A DNA stretch of 64,000 nucleotides from Polaribacter vadi (GTDB lineage: Bacteria; Bacteroidota; Bacteroidia; Flavobacteriales; Flavobacteriaceae). How positions within the stretch are numbered: position 1 is the first letter of the stretch; each line of letters begins with the position of its first letter. The notes under the pieces are model-generated. The model was not told the origin of the DNA. It saw nothing but the letters and a program-made list of their open reading frames with translations, and ran no database searches. Below are positions 34,537 through 44,836 of the stretch, in pieces. The stretch spans positions 2,594,001 through 2,658,000 of the forward strand of contig NZ_CP017477.1 of assembly GCF_001761365.1 (NCBI RefSeq), in the 5' to 3' direction. The position numbers and the translations under genes are program-made.

Positions 34537-35304
34537 ATGAAAAAAATAATCATGCTTTTATTTGTAATAATTGCATTTTCATCATGTAAAGATGAAAAAG
34601 ACTGTTGTGTAAATCCGTCAAAAAATGTTTCCCTGAAATTTACTCATAATTGGGATGGAAGTAATATCAGTTCATCAGATTTTAACAACTTTAAATTCAC
34701 CACTAAAAATGGCGAATCTGTTAGCGTTTCACGTTTACGATATGTAATTTCTAATATTAGACTTATCAATGGAAATGAAATTTTTACTTTTAGTAATTAT
34801 AACTTAATTGATATAGAAGAAGAAAAAGGATTCAATTTAACTTTACCAGAAAAAATATTTCCTGGCAGTTATCAATTAAAATTCACATTTGGTTTTACTG
34901 ATGAAGATAACAAAGATGGCGTTTATCAAGATTTAAATTCAGCTTCTTTTAATGTTCCAGGAATGTTGGGTGGAGGTTATCACTATATGCAATTTGATGG
35001 CAAATATAAAGACACAAATAATGCAGATGCAAATTTTAATTATCATGTAATTAGAGCTGTAAACAGGTCAGATCCAAATAATTTAATTTTTGAAGACACC
35101 TCTTTTGAAGTTGATTTAGGCACTTTAAGTTTTATAAATGATTCAGAAATAACAATTAAAGCAAATATTGCAGAATGGTTTAAAAATCCAAATACTTGGA
35201 ATTTAAACGAATTAAACACAGTTTTAATGCCAAATTTTGATGCTCAAATTTTAATGAGCGCTAATGGAAAATCTGTTTTTTCTTTAGGTGAAGTTACTCA
35301 GTAA
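34537..35304 (+). CDS. Second MbnP-family lipoprotein, lacking the candidate Trp site
   Basis: A 255-residue lipoprotein (lipobox FSSC, Cys17) with MbnP-family blocks: VSVSRLRYVISNIRL, GSYQLKFTFGFTD, then GMLGGGYHYMQFDGKY (142-157). In the MbnP at 20649 the matching segment carries Trp-Ser-Trp; here those Trp residues are replaced by a short GGG. A CC pair (23-24) after the lipid anchor is unusual. No MbnH-like enzyme is beside it. It may bind metal without kynurenine, or serve another role. Operon with the two propeller lipoproteins. Confidence 0.78.
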   Translation: MKKIIMLLFVIIAFSSCKDEKDCCVNPSKNVSLKFTHNWDGSNISSSDFNNFKFTTKNGESVSVSRLRYVISNIRLINGNEIFTFSNYNLIDIEEEKGFNLTLPEKIFPGSYQLKFTFGFTDEDNKDGVYQDLNSASFNVPGMLGGGYHYMQFDGKYKDTNNADANFNYHVIRAVNRSDPNNLIFEDTSFEVDLGTLSFINDSEITIKANIAEWFKNPNTWNLNELNTVLMPNFDAQILMSANGKSVFSLGEVTQ

Positions 35305-35306
35305 TA

Positions 35307-35357
35307 TTTAAAAACTACATGATTCAGTCTAAAACCGAGAATCATGTAGTTTTTAAA
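35307..35357. terminator. Bidirectional terminator
   Basis: Long stem TTTAAAAACTACATGATTC pairing with GAATCATGTAGTTTTTAAA around a 13-base loop, between the convergent mbnP-like gene and the helicase gene. Confidence 0.9.
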
Positions 35358-35405
35358 AATTTATCTAAAATTTGCTAATTTTATTTTTTGTTGAAAAAAA
35401 GAAAC

Positions 35406-36725
35406 TTAATATCTTTTCTTTTTAGGAGCGCCAGTTCTTCCTCTTCCAGAAGTTGCACCTGCAGGTTTATTGCCTTTAAAATGTGGTTTTCTTTTTGGTT
35501 TATTTTGATTAGCAGAATCTGAACTTCCTCCTTTTTTCTTCTTTCCAAAAGAACCTTTACTTTGTGTTGCTGCTCTTTTTGGTGGTGCAGTATCAGTTGG
35601 TTCAAAACCTTCTAAAACAGAAGTTTTTAGTTTTTCGTTTAAGATTTTTTCTATTTCTTTTTGGTATTCAGTTTCTTCACTACAAACCAAAGAAATTGCT
35701 TCTCCTTCTGCACCAGCTCTTCCTGTTCTACCAATTCTATGCACATAGTCTTCAGGTACATTTGGCAGTTCAAAATTAATAACGTGAGGCAATAAAGGAA
35801 TATCTAAACCACGAGCAGCAATATCTGTTGCTACTAAAATTTTAATAGAATTATCTTTAAAGTTTTTAAGCGCTTTTGTTCTTGCACCTTGACTTTTATT
35901 TCCGTGAATTGCAGCAGCAGAAATACCAGATTTTATCAACTTTTCAGTTAATTTATTAGCACCATGTTTTGTTCTTGTAAAAACTAAAACTTGCTCCCAA
36001 TTATTGTCTTTTATCAACTTAATAATTAAAGGCGTTTTTTGATTTTTATCAACATTATAAACCTTGTGAGATACTTTTTTTGCAGTCGAGTTTTGTGGAG
36101 CAGTTTCTACTTCCACAGGATTATGTAAAATACCACTTGCTAATTTCTTAATATCATTAGAAAAAGTTGCAGAAAACATCAAATTTTGACGCTTTGTAGG
36201 CATAAAACTAATAATTTTGTTTAAGTCTCTTGCAAAACCCATATCTAACATTCTATCAGCTTCATCTAAAATTAACACATCAACTCGTTTAAAAGAAACG
36301 GCTTTTTGATCATGTAAATCTAATAATCTACCAGGAGTTGCTACTAAAATATCTACTCCTTGTCTTAATGTTTTTATTTGCGATGCTGCTTTTACACCAC
36401 CAAAAACAACTGTAGATCTAATATCTACATATTTGCTATATTCTCTAACATTTTCGTGTACTTGAGCTGCTAATTCTCTTGTAGGTGTTAAAATTAAAAC
36501 ACGTAAAGGTCTGTATTTTGGGTGTTTTGTAGCTGTTAAATATTGTAAAACTGGCAAGGTAAAACCTGCTGTTTTTCCTGTTCCTGTTTGTGCAGAAGCT
36601 AAAATATCTTTACCTTCTAAAATATGTGGAATTGCTTTTTGTTGAATTGGAGAAGGAGTTGTGTATCCTTTTTCTTCTACTGCTTTTATTAAAGCATCAG
36701 ATAATCCTAATGATTTGAACGACAT
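35406..36725 (-). CDS. rhlE: DEAD-box RNA helicase (RhlE-like)
   Basis: A 439-residue helicase: Q motif ([26 protein letters not shown]), Walker [19 protein letters not shown] in [15 protein letters not shown] in FSATFS, and C-domain [11 protein letters not shown] and [11 protein letters not shown] basic, Gly/Lys/Arg-rich tail of about 70 residues follows and probably binds RNA. Such enzymes unwind rRNA or mRNA in ribosome assembly and decay, often in the cold. The -7 box lies 48 bases upstream, giving a leader with an inverted repeat AACAAAT/ATTTGTT. Confidence 0.92.
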   Translation of the reverse strand: MSFKSLGLSDALIKAVEEKGYTTPSPIQQKAIPHILEGKDILASAQTGTGKTAGFTLPVLQYLTATKHPKYRPLRVLILTPTRELAAQVHENVREYSKYVDIRSTVVFGGVKAASQIKTLRQGVDILVATPGRLLDLHDQKAVSFKRVDVLILDEADRMLDMGFARDLNKIISFMPTKRQNLMFSATFSNDIKKLASGILHNPVEVETAPQNSTAKKVSHKVYNVDKNQKTPLIIKLIKDNNWEQVLVFTRTKHGANKLTEKLIKSGISAAAIHGNKSQGARTKALKNFKDNSIKILVATDIAARGLDIPLLPHVINFELPNVPEDYVHRIGRTGRAGAEGEAISLVCSEETEYQKEIEKILNEKLKTSVLEGFEPTDTAPPKRAATQSKGSFGKKKKGGSSDSANQNKPKRKPHFKGNKPAGATSGRGRTGAPKKKRY

Positions 36726-36772
36726 AATTATATTTTAAAGAAACAAATAATTTGTTGTTTCTAAATAGGCTA

Positions 36773-36780
36773 CAAATGTA
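36773..36780 (-). promoter_or_regulatory. -7 promoter box for the helicase
   Basis: Minus-strand TACATTTG (TAnnTTTG match), inside an inverted repeat ACAAATG-N6-CATTTGT (36772-36791) that may be an operator. Confidence 0.45.
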
Positions 36781-36846
36781 CGTTCATTTGTGGCTTGTAG
36801 TCTATTAATATTCTATTAATATTTTGTTTGAGTACTTTTTAGGCAT

Positions 36847-36875
36847 AAAAAAAGATGCTACAAAGCATCTTTTTT
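36847..36875 (-). terminator. Terminator after the GlsB-like gene
   Basis: Stem AAAAAAAGATGCT / AGCATCTTTTTT with ACAA loop, 20 bases beyond the stop at 36895. Confidence 0.88.
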
Positions 36876-36894
36876 ATTTTTTATTGCTAAAAAG

Positions 36895-37161
36895 TTACCT
36901 TCTTCTGCCTCGAGTTCCTCTTAAAACACCAACTAAAAAAAGAATTACAACTGCACCAGTTGCACCAATTATAATGTCTCTTAACCAGTAAGGATTTACA
37001 TTAATATTTAAACCTAATTCGCCATAAATCCAAGATCCTACAAAACTTCCTGCAATTCCAATAATAATATTTACTAATAAGCCAAAGCCATTGTCTCTCA
37101 TTAAAACATCTGCAATATAACCACAGATGGCTCCAATAATAATTGTGTACAAAATTCCCAT
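36895..37161 (-). CDS. GlsB/YeaQ/YmgE-type small membrane protein
   Basis: From the ATG at 37161 this is 88 residues with three hydrophobic helices. GAICGYIADVLMRDNGFGLLVNIIIGIAGSFVGSWIYGELG is the Transgly_assoc (PF04226) signature. The tail is basic (RGTRGRRR). Members are stress-linked inner-membrane proteins of unknown mechanism. A longer frame starts at 37212, but the extra 17 residues are not family-like. Single gene with its own terminator. Confidence 0.88.
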   Translation of the reverse strand: MGILYTIIIGAICGYIADVLMRDNGFGLLVNIIIGIAGSFVGSWIYGELGLNINVNPYWLRDIIIGATGAVVILFLVGVLRGTRGRRR

Positions 37162-37281
37162 TGTAATAATTTTTAATTGATTAATTACTTCAAATTTAAT
37201 AAAAATTAACAATAAAAACTAAAGTATATCTTTAAAAACTAATATTTTAGTGGCTTTAAAAAAGACCAAACTTTATATTTT

Positions 37282-40113
37282 ATGAAAAAATTTACCTTTT
37301 ATTTCTTCATTTTTTTTACATCAATTATTTTAAGTCAATCAAAACCAACAAGTTCTTCAACTGTTGAGAGTGCTTTAATTGATAAAGAAAAATTAACCAA
37401 AAACTCGCTTGTAAAAAACATCAACTTTACAAATATGGGGCCAACAGTAATGAGTGGTCGAGTTGCAGATGTTGCTGTAAATCCAGAAAACTCAACAGAG
37501 TTTTATGTAGGTTATGCTTCTGGTGGTTTGTGGTACACGAATAATAATGGTACAACTTTTACGCCTGTTTTAGACAATTCTCCAACACAAAATATTGGAG
37601 ATATTGCTGTAGATTGGAACTCAGAAACAATTTGGGTGGGAACAGGAGAAAAAAATTCTTCACGTTCAAGTTATGCAGGAATTGGAATGTTAAAATCTAC
37701 GGATAAAGGTAAAACATGGCAAAATGTTGGGTTAACAGATTCTCATCATATTAGTAGAATTATCATCAATCCAAATAATACAAACGAAGTTATTGTGGCT
37801 GTTATTGGTCATTTATATTCATCAAATGAAGAAAGAGGTATTTTTAAAACTATTGATGGAGGAAAAACATGGACAAAATCTCTTTATATAGATGAAAACA
37901 CAGGAATTATTGATGTTGATTTTGTTCCAGAAAATTTTAATATAATGTATGCAGCTTCTTGGGAAAGAGAACGTAAAGCTTGGAATTTTGATGGTGATGG
38001 AAAAAATTCTGCGATTTATAAAAGTACAGATGCAGGAACTTCTTGGACAAAAATTGCAGACAAAAGTGGTTTTCCTACAGGAGATGGAGTTGGTAGAATT
38101 GGTTTAGCCGTTTTTAATGAAAATACAGTGTATGCTTTGCATGATAGTCAATTTAGAAGACCAAAAGGTGCTGCTAAAAAAGCTTCAGACGAATTAACGA
38201 AAGAAGATTTTAAAACCATGTCTACGAATGATTTTTTAAAATTAGATGATGGTAGGTTAAATAATTATTTAAAAAATAACGGTTTCCAAGAAAAATACAG
38301 AGCACAAAATGTAAAACAAATGGTGAGTGTTGGTTCTGTAAAACCAATGGATTTAGCTAGTTATTTAGAAGATGCAAACTCAATGTTGTTTGATTCAGAA
38401 GTAATAGGAGCAGAGGTTTTTAAAACTATAAATGGAGGGAAGTCTTGGAAAAAAACTCACGATAATTATTTGGAAGGTGTATATAGTTCTTATGGGTATT
38501 ATTTTGGCGAAATTAGAGTTGATTTACAAGATGAAAACGGAATTTACGTTTTAGGAGTTCCGATTATAAAATCGAAAGATGGTGGAAAAACATTTACCTC
38601 AATTAATGCAGAAAATGTGCATTCAGATCATCAAGCTTTATGGGTAAATCCTAAAAAATCTGGACATATTTTAAACGGAAATGATGGTGGTTTAAACCTT
38701 TCTTATGATGATGGAGAAAATTGGACAAAATTAAACGAACCTGCAGTTGGGCAGTTTTACTCTGTATATGCAGATACTCAAAAAAACTATAAAGTGTATG
38801 GTGGTTTGCAGGATAATGGAGTTTGGGTGGCAGACAATACTGCAAGAATTGATAAAGGTTGGCTGCAAAGAGGTCAAAACCCTTATGAGTCAATTATGGG
38901 TGGAGATGGAATGCAAGTTCAAGTTGATGAGAGAAACCAAAATATTGTGTACACAGGTTTTCAATTTGGAAATTATTATAGAATTGATAGAGCAAAAGGA
39001 AACCAAAAATACATACAGCCAAAACATACTTTAGGCGAAAATCCTTACAGATTTAACTGGCAAACTCCTATTCATTTATCAAAACATAATCAAGATATTT
39101 TATATTTAGGAGGTAATAAATTACATAGATCTTTAAACCAAGGAGATGATTGGGAAACTATTTCAGACGATTTAACAACTGGAGGAAAAAAAGGAAATGT
39201 TGCTTACGGAACGCTAACTTCAATATCTGAAAGTCCGTTTCAATTTGGATTAATTTATGTAGGTTCAGATGATGGTTATATCAACGTAACCAAAAATGGA
39301 GGAGGAAGTTGGACGCGTGTTTCAGATAATTTACCACAAGATTTATGGGTTTCTAGAGTTATTGCGTCAGCACATAAAAAAGAAACAGTGTATGCAACTT
39401 TAAATGGCTATAGATTTGACGATTTTACAACCTATGTTTATAAGTCTGATAATTATGGACAAACGTGGGAGAATATTGGAAAAGATATTCCAACATCACC
39501 AGTAAACGTCATAAAAGAAGATCCAAAAAACGAAAACATTTTATATGTTGGGACAGACAATGGTTTGTATGTTTCCTTTGATAAAGGAAGTTCTTGGAGT
39601 ATTTTCAATAAAAACTTACCTAATGTTGCAGTGCATGATTTGGTAATTCAGCCAACAGCAAAACATTTAATTGTAGCAACACATGGACGTAGTTTGTATA
39701 AAGCAGATGTTTCATCAATACAGAAAATGACGGATGCAATTTTAGCAAAACAAAGTTATGTTTTTGATGTCTCAGATATCAGACAAAACAGAAGTTGGGG
39801 ACGTTCTTGGAGCCAGTGGAGAGATGTATATGAGCCAGAAATTACTATTCCTTTTTATGTAAATGCTGATAAAAAAGTAGATTTAGAAATTTACCAAGGA
39901 GAAACGTTGCTAAATGCTATTACTATAAATGCTGATAAAGGTTATAATGAATTCAATTTTGATGTTTCTTTTTCTAAAAAAGGCTTAAAAAATTATGAAA
40001 AAGCAAACAAGGAAGCTAAATTAAAAGCTGCTGCAAACGATGTTTATTATTTACCGAAAGGAAAATATGTTGTAAAAATTGGTGATGCAAAATCGGCATT
40101 TGAGATAAAGTAA
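37282..40113 (+). CDS. Exported BNR/sortilin-type beta-propeller protein
   Basis: A 943-residue protein: signal peptide (about 1-18), then many BNR/Asp-box repeats (SxDxGKTW: STDKGKTWQNVG, TIDGGKTWTKSL, STDAGTSWTKI, SKDGGKTFTS, SYDDGENWTKL, SDNYGQTWENIG, SFDKGSSWSIF) across about 55-820, forming two propellers of the VPS10/WD40-YVTN-BNR type. The C-terminal 100 residues are beta-rich. Such proteins are often called glycosyl hydrolases, but no catalytic residues can be assigned here. No T9SS tail is evident. Confidence 0.85.
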   Translation: MKKFTFYFFIFFTSIILSQSKPTSSSTVESALIDKEKLTKNSLVKNINFTNMGPTVMSGRVADVAVNPENSTEFYVGYASGGLWYTNNNGTTFTPVLDNSPTQNIGDIAVDWNSETIWVGTGEKNSSRSSYAGIGMLKSTDKGKTWQNVGLTDSHHISRIIINPNNTNEVIVAVIGHLYSSNEERGIFKTIDGGKTWTKSLYIDENTGIIDVDFVPENFNIMYAASWERERKAWNFDGDGKNSAIYKSTDAGTSWTKIADKSGFPTGDGVGRIGLAVFNENTVYALHDSQFRRPKGAAKKASDELTKEDFKTMSTNDFLKLDDGRLNNYLKNNGFQEKYRAQNVKQMVSVGSVKPMDLASYLEDANSMLFDSEVIGAEVFKTINGGKSWKKTHDNYLEGVYSSYGYYFGEIRVDLQDENGIYVLGVPIIKSKDGGKTFTSINAENVHSDHQALWVNPKKSGHILNGNDGGLNLSYDDGENWTKLNEPAVGQFYSVYADTQKNYKVYGGLQDNGVWVADNTARIDKGWLQRGQNPYESIMGGDGMQVQVDERNQNIVYTGFQFGNYYRIDRAKGNQKYIQPKHTLGENPYRFNWQTPIHLSKHNQDILYLGGNKLHRSLNQGDDWETISDDLTTGGKKGNVAYGTLTSISESPFQFGLIYVGSDDGYINVTKNGGGSWTRVSDNLPQDLWVSRVIASAHKKETVYATLNGYRFDDFTTYVYKSDNYGQTWENIGKDIPTSPVNVIKEDPKNENILYVGTDNGLYVSFDKGSSWSIFNKNLPNVAVHDLVIQPTAKHLIVATHGRSLYKADVSSIQKMTDAILAKQSYVFDVSDIRQNRSWGRSWSQWRDVYEPEITIPFYVNADKKVDLEIYQGETLLNAITINADKGYNEFNFDVSFSKKGLKNYEKANKEAKLKAAANDVYYLPKGKYVVKIGDAKSAFEIK

Positions 40114-40177
40114 AATATGATGTTATTTTTAACGATAACCTTTATAAAAATAATCATTTAAAAAGTAAATAATTAAG

Positions 40178-40206
40178 CCCAAAAAAGTTTCGAAAGCTTT
40201 TTTGGG
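40178..40206 (+). terminator. Terminator after the BNR protein
   Basis: Stem CCCAAAAAAG / CTTTTTTGGG with a short self-complementary loop, 13 bases before the next start. Confidence 0.78.
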
Positions 40207-40219
40207 TTAAAAAAAAGGA

Positions 40220-40831
40220 ATGAAAAAAAAGCTTACCCTATTATTTTTTATGATTTCGATGCTAACAAATGCGCAATCAAACTTTAAAAGTTTTTTTGAT
40301 TTATCTGGACCAAAAAGAGTTTGGGTTTTTTTTCATCCTTTTAAAGCAAAAGAATCGTACAGAATTTCTCAAGAAGCAAACAGAGTTTCAGATTCCATAA
40401 AAAAAACAAATTTACTAGATGGAGATGCTTCTGGAGGTCAAGTAGATGCTTTTAGACATGCTTATTGGATGGCTCGTTTACGACAAGAAATTGGTAAATC
40501 TGCAGCACGTTCTTTAGGAAAAGCACATGAAAAGGAAAATTATAAAACCTTTAAAAAAAATCAATTGGAAGATGGTGTAGTGCCAGATGAAATCTCATCA
40601 ATAATGGATTTACATAACAATGAAGAAGGATTAAAACTAACAGTAAAAAGAAGCGAATTATCTCAAAAAAGCCTTATTTATAAAGTAGTAAATGCTATTA
40701 AAAAAGGTAAAATGAAGGTGATTAAAAAAAATAAAAAGGGCGATTTTTTAACTTGTGAAGGAGAAGTTATATCACCAGAATCTTTAAAAGGAAAATGGAA
40801 AAATAATAAATGTTTGGCTGCTTCAAATTAG
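40220..40831 (+). CDS. Exported DUF6973-like protein
   Basis: A 203-residue protein with a signal peptide (about 1-19, ending TNAQ). The core LDGDASGGQVDAFRHAYWMARLRQEIGKSAARSLGKAHEKEN (about 71-112), then DLHNNEEGL, resembles the DUF6973 family, which also occurs in toxin-like contexts. Conserved His, Asp and Glu could form an active or metal site, but this is unproven. There is no immunity-like gene beside it. Function unknown. Confidence 0.75.
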   Translation: MKKKLTLLFFMISMLTNAQSNFKSFFDLSGPKRVWVFFHPFKAKESYRISQEANRVSDSIKKTNLLDGDASGGQVDAFRHAYWMARLRQEIGKSAARSLGKAHEKENYKTFKKNQLEDGVVPDEISSIMDLHNNEEGLKLTVKRSELSQKSLIYKVVNAIKKGKMKVIKKNKKGDFLTCEGEVISPESLKGKWKNNKCLAASN

Positions 40832-40922
40832 TATAAATTAAATCAAAGTCTTACTGTTATTTAAACGTTTAACCAACTTATTTAAAATTGTTCTAAATAC
40901 AGTCGAAAACGTTGTAAATTCT

Positions 40923-40953
40923 TTGTTTTCGGAATTGTTTAGCCGTATTTTTG
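40923..40953 (+). promoter_or_regulatory. Bacteroidota promoter of sdhCAB
   Basis: TTG at 40923-40925 and TATTTTTG at 40946-40953, 20 bases apart, matching TTG-N19/20-TAnnTTTG. The sdhC ATG follows 26 bases later. The best-matched promoter in the window. Confidence 0.75.
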
Positions 40954-40979
40954 TGCTCAAAATTATAACAATTTAAACA

Positions 40980-41657
40980 ATGAGCGGATTTTTCAAATCT
41001 TCAATTGGAAGAAAAGTGGCGATGGCACTTTCAGCATTTTTCCTTATGTTCTTCCTTTTACAGCATTTATCAATAAACATTTTATCGGTTTTTAGCCCAG
41101 AACTTTTTAATGAAGTTTCTCATTTTATGGGAACAAATCCTGTAGTTCAGTTTGCATTACAACCTGTATTAATTTTTGCAGTTGTTTTTCACTTTGTAAT
41201 GGGTTTTATTTTAGAAATAAGAAATTCAAGAGCAAGAAAAGTATCTTATGCAAAAAACAATGGAAGTGCAAATTCTTCTTGGATGAGCAGAAACATGATT
41301 TGGAGTGGCCTTACCATTTTAGCATTTATTGTATTGCATTTTATAGATTTTTGGTTTCCAGAAATCAATACAAAATTTATACAAGGAGATTGGTCAGGAA
41401 CAATGGCTGGTGTAGATGGTTTTAGATATCATGAAGAATTAGTTCATAAATTTGTAAGTCCTTTAAGAGTTGGTGCTTATGTGCTTGCATTTGTCTTTTT
41501 AGGCTTGCATTTAGCACATGGTTTTGCATCTGCATTCCAATCTATGGGAGCATCAACAATCAGAAAGAGAAATTTACAAATATTTGGTAAAGCATATTCA
41601 ATTATAATTCCAGCTGGTTTTATTTTTATTGCTTTATATCATCACTTAAACCATTAA
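40980..41657 (+). CDS. sdhC: Succinate dehydrogenase cytochrome b subunit
   Basis: A 225-residue membrane protein with five hydrophobic helices, SIGRKVAMALSAFFLMFFLLQHLSIN at the start and His residues in QHLS, FHFVMG, LHFIDF and HLAHGF as likely heme ligands. It is the single-subunit, diheme b type used with two soluble subunits in Bacteroidota succinate:quinone reductase. It anchors SdhAB and passes electrons to menaquinone. First gene of sdhCAB. Confidence 0.95.
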   Translation: MSGFFKSSIGRKVAMALSAFFLMFFLLQHLSINILSVFSPELFNEVSHFMGTNPVVQFALQPVLIFAVVFHFVMGFILEIRNSRARKVSYAKNNGSANSSWMSRNMIWSGLTILAFIVLHFIDFWFPEINTKFIQGDWSGTMAGVDGFRYHEELVHKFVSPLRVGAYVLAFVFLGLHLAHGFASAFQSMGASTIRKRNLQIFGKAYSIIIPAGFIFIALYHHLNH

Positions 41658-41669
41658 TCTTATATAATT

Positions 41670-43682
41670 ATGGCTTTAGATTCAAAAGTACCACAAGGTC
41701 CGTTAAAAGATAAATGGACAGAATATAAAAATCACATTAATTTAGTAAATCCTGCTAACAAGCGTCATATAGATGTTATTGTTGTAGGTACAGGTTTAGC
41801 AGGTGGTTCTGCTTCTGCAACATTAGCGGAATTAGGTTACAATGTAAAATCATTTGCGTATCAAGATTCGCCAAGAAGAGCGCATTCAATTGCAGCACAA
41901 GGAGGAATTAATGCAGCAAAAAATTATCAAGGAGATGGAGATTCTACCTACAGATTATTTTACGATACTGTAAAAGGTGGAGATTATAGATCTCGTGAAG
42001 CAAACGTATATAGATTAGCAGAGGTTTCTGCAAACATTATCGATCAATGTGTGGCACAAGGAGTTCCTTTTGCACGTGATTATGGTGGTTTGTTAGATAA
42101 CCGTTCTTTTGGTGGGGTTTTAGTTTCTAGAACTTTTTATGCTAAAGGACAAACTGGTCAACAATTATTATTAGGAGCTTATTCTGCAATGAACAGACAA
42201 ATTGCTCGTGGAAAGATTGAAATGTTCAATCGTCATGAAATGTTAGATGTTGTTATTGTTGATGGAAAAGCAAGAGGAATTATTGCACGTAATTTAGTTA
42301 CAGGAGAAATAGAAAGGCATTCTGCACATGCAGTTGTAATTGCTTCTGGTGGTTATGGAAATGTTTATTTCTTATCAACCAATGCAATGGGTTCTAATGT
42401 AACTGCTGCTTGGAAAATCCATAAAAAAGGAGCGTATTTTGCAAACCCTTGTTATACGCAAATTCACCCAACATGTATTCCACGTTCTGGAGATTATCAA
42501 TCGAAATTAACATTGATGTCTGAATCTTTAAGAAACGATGGTAGAATTTGGGTTCCTAAACATTTAAAAGATGTAGAAGCTATAAAAGCAGGAACTTTAA
42601 AACCTACACAATTAAAAGAAGAAGATAGAGATTACTATTTAGAAAGACGTTACCCAGCTTTTGGAAACTTAGTACCAAGAGATGTTGCTTCTAGAGCAGC
42701 AAAAGAGCGTTGTGATGCAGGTTATGGAGTAAATGCAACTGGTGAAGCTGTATATTTAGATTTTGCTTCATCTTTTGTAAGATATGGAACAGAACAAGCA
42801 AAAATACACGGAATTGTAAATGCTACCGATGCAAAAATTAAAGAATTAGGTCAAGAGATTGTGAAAGCAAAATACGGAAACCTATTTCAAATGTATGAGA
42901 AAATTGTAGATGAAAATCCGTATGAAACACCAATGATGATTTATCCAGCTGTACATTATACAATGGGTGGTGTTTGGGTTGATTATAATTTGATGACGAC
43001 AATACCTGGTTGTTATGCAATTGGAGAAGCTAATTTCTCTGATCATGGAGCAAACAGATTAGGAGCATCTGCCTTAATGCAAGGTTTAGCAGATGGTTAT
43101 TTTGTATTACCATACACCATTGGAGATTATTTAGCTGATGATATTAGAACAGGAAAAATATCAACAGATACTCCAGAATTTGAAGCAGCAGAAAAAGAAG
43201 TTGCAGATAGAATTAAATTCTTTATCAATAATAAAGGAACACATTCTGTAGATTATTACCACAAAAAATTAGGAAAAATTATGTGGGATAAATGTGGAAT
43301 GTCTAGAAACGCAGCAGGTTTAAAAGAAGCGATTCATGAAATCTCTGAACTAAGAACAGATTTCTGGAAAAATGTAAATGTTCCTGGAGATGATCATGAA
43401 TATAATGAGCAATTAGCAAAAGCAGGTAGAGTTGCAGATTTCTTAGAATTAGGAGAATTATTTGCAAAAGATGCTTTGGTAAGAGAAGAATCTGCAGGTG
43501 GGCATTTTAGAGAAGAGTCTGCAGAAATTGATGGTCCACAAGAAGGAGAAGCTAAACGTGATGATGAAAATTTTGCATTCGTTTCTGCTTGGGAATACAA
43601 AGGTGAGCCAAAAGATGCAGTTTTGCATAAAGAACAATTAGAGTTTAACGATATTGAATTGAAACAACGTTCATATAAATAA
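41670..43682 (+). CDS. sdhA: Succinate dehydrogenase flavoprotein subunit
   Basis: A 670-residue flavoprotein: FAD dinucleotide motif [18 protein letters not shown] (about 39-56), the FAD-linked His in [23 protein letters not shown], catalytic-site blocks [15 protein letters not shown] and [17 protein letters not shown], and a C-terminal helical domain. It oxidises succinate to fumarate at the cytoplasmic side. Length fits the B-type enzyme of Bacteroidota. Gap of 12 bases to each neighbour. Confidence 0.97.
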   Translation: MALDSKVPQGPLKDKWTEYKNHINLVNPANKRHIDVIVVGTGLAGGSASATLAELGYNVKSFAYQDSPRRAHSIAAQGGINAAKNYQGDGDSTYRLFYDTVKGGDYRSREANVYRLAEVSANIIDQCVAQGVPFARDYGGLLDNRSFGGVLVSRTFYAKGQTGQQLLLGAYSAMNRQIARGKIEMFNRHEMLDVVIVDGKARGIIARNLVTGEIERHSAHAVVIASGGYGNVYFLSTNAMGSNVTAAWKIHKKGAYFANPCYTQIHPTCIPRSGDYQSKLTLMSESLRNDGRIWVPKHLKDVEAIKAGTLKPTQLKEEDRDYYLERRYPAFGNLVPRDVASRAAKERCDAGYGVNATGEAVYLDFASSFVRYGTEQAKIHGIVNATDAKIKELGQEIVKAKYGNLFQMYEKIVDENPYETPMMIYPAVHYTMGGVWVDYNLMTTIPGCYAIGEANFSDHGANRLGASALMQGLADGYFVLPYTIGDYLADDIRTGKISTDTPEFEAAEKEVADRIKFFINNKGTHSVDYYHKKLGKIMWDKCGMSRNAAGLKEAIHEISELRTDFWKNVNVPGDDHEYNEQLAKAGRVADFLELGELFAKDALVREESAGGHFREESAEIDGPQEGEAKRDDENFAFVSAWEYKGEPKDAVLHKEQLEFNDIELKQRSYK

Positions 43683-43694
43683 AAAAGTCAATAA

Positions 43695-44435
43695 ATGAAT
43701 TTAACATTAAAAATTTGGAGACAAAAAGACTCAAGTTCAAAGGGTCAAATGGTAGATTATAAAGTTACTGAAATTTCAGAACACATGTCTTTTTTAGAAA
43801 TGATGGATGTTTTGAATGAGCAATTAGTAAATGCTGGTGAAGAACCAGTAGCTTTTGATCATGATTGTAGAGAAGGAATTTGTGGTATGTGCTCTATGTA
43901 TATTAATGGAGAAGCTCATGGACCAGACAGAGGCGTAACAACGTGTCAATTACACATGAGAATGTTTAAAGATGGAGATACTATAACTATAGAGCCATTT
44001 AGATCTGCTGCATTTCCAGTAATTAAAGATTTAGTGGTTAATAGAACTTCTTTTGATAGAATTCAGCAATCTGGAGGATATATTTCTGTAAATACTTCTG
44101 GAAATACGCAAGATGCAAACTCAATTCCTATTCCTAAAGTTGCTGCAGATACAGCAATGGATGCTGCAACTTGTATTGGTTGTGGAGCTTGTGTGGCTAG
44201 TTGTAAAAATGGATCAGCAATGTTATTTGTAGGAGCAAAAGTATCTCAATATGCTTTATTACCTCAAGGACAAGTAGAAGCTGCAGACAGAGTTAGAAAT
44301 ATGGTTGCACAAATGGATTTAGAAGGTTTTGGAAACTGTACAAACACTGGTGCTTGTGAAGTAGAATGCCCAAAAGGTATATCTTTAGAAAATATTGCAA
44401 GAATGAACAGAGAGTTAATGAAAGCTTCTATCTAA
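43695..44435 (+). CDS. sdhB: Succinate dehydrogenase iron-sulfur subunit
   Basis: A 246-residue protein with the [2Fe-2S] ligands in [10 protein letters not shown] and a later Cys (TTCQ), and the C-terminal cluster ligands in [13 protein letters not shown] and [15 protein letters not shown]. It relays electrons from SdhA to SdhC. Ends the sdhCAB operon; a strong hairpin follows. Confidence 0.97.
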   Translation: MNLTLKIWRQKDSSSKGQMVDYKVTEISEHMSFLEMMDVLNEQLVNAGEEPVAFDHDCREGICGMCSMYINGEAHGPDRGVTTCQLHMRMFKDGDTITIEPFRSAAFPVIKDLVVNRTSFDRIQQSGGYISVNTSGNTQDANSIPIPKVAADTAMDAATCIGCGACVASCKNGSAMLFVGAKVSQYALLPQGQVEAADRVRNMVAQMDLEGFGNCTNTGACEVECPKGISLENIARMNRELMKASI

Positions 44436-44498
44436 TTATAATACTGTCAGTTTGAGTGATTTTTTCTTTTTTGAAAAATTGTATCGAGAACTTATTAC

Positions 44499-44530
44499 AA
44501 AACCCAAAACTAATTTTAGTTTTGGGTTTT
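44499..44530 (+). terminator. Terminator after sdhCAB
   Basis: 15-bp arms AAAACCCAAAACTAA / TTAGTTTTGGGTTTT with a two-base loop. Confidence 0.85.
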
Positions 44531-44613
44531 GCAGTTTATAATAGTATTTCTTTTTCCTTAAAACCCTTAAAATCTTTAAAAAAATCGCTAAGGTTTGCAT
44601 CAAAAATTTTTAA

Positions 44614-44835
44614 GATGAATATAAAACATTAGGTAAAAAAAACACCTATGAAATTGCAAATGCCACACTTTCTTACAAAGGCGAAAATTCTGCTTGGAGC
44701 TATAAAATAACCTCTCAAAATGTGTTTAATGCACAATTTAAACAAAGCAATAGCTTTTCAGATTTTTTAATTTCAGATTGTAAAACCTTTATTTTACCAA
44801 GAATTGTGATGTTTAGTATTGGGTACAATTTGTAA
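44614..44835 (+). pseudogene. C-terminal remnant of an outer-membrane beta-barrel (TonB receptor-like) gene
   Basis: In the 401-base gap after sdhB, one frame from 44614 to the TAA at 44833 encodes barrel-like strands (YEIANATLSYKGENSAWSYK, ITSQNVFNAQFKQ) and ends in MFSIGYNL, a typical C-terminus of flavobacterial outer-membrane barrels. It has no start; a TAA stands directly upstream in frame and the sequence before it reads in other frames. It is a decayed fragment. The rest of the gap (44436-44613) holds only the sdh terminator. Confidence 0.7.
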
Positions 44836-44836
44836 A

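Noticed and set aside
35381..35605. Lys/Gln-rich frame opposite the helicase tail
   Set aside because: It is a shifted frame of the low-complexity helicase C-terminus.
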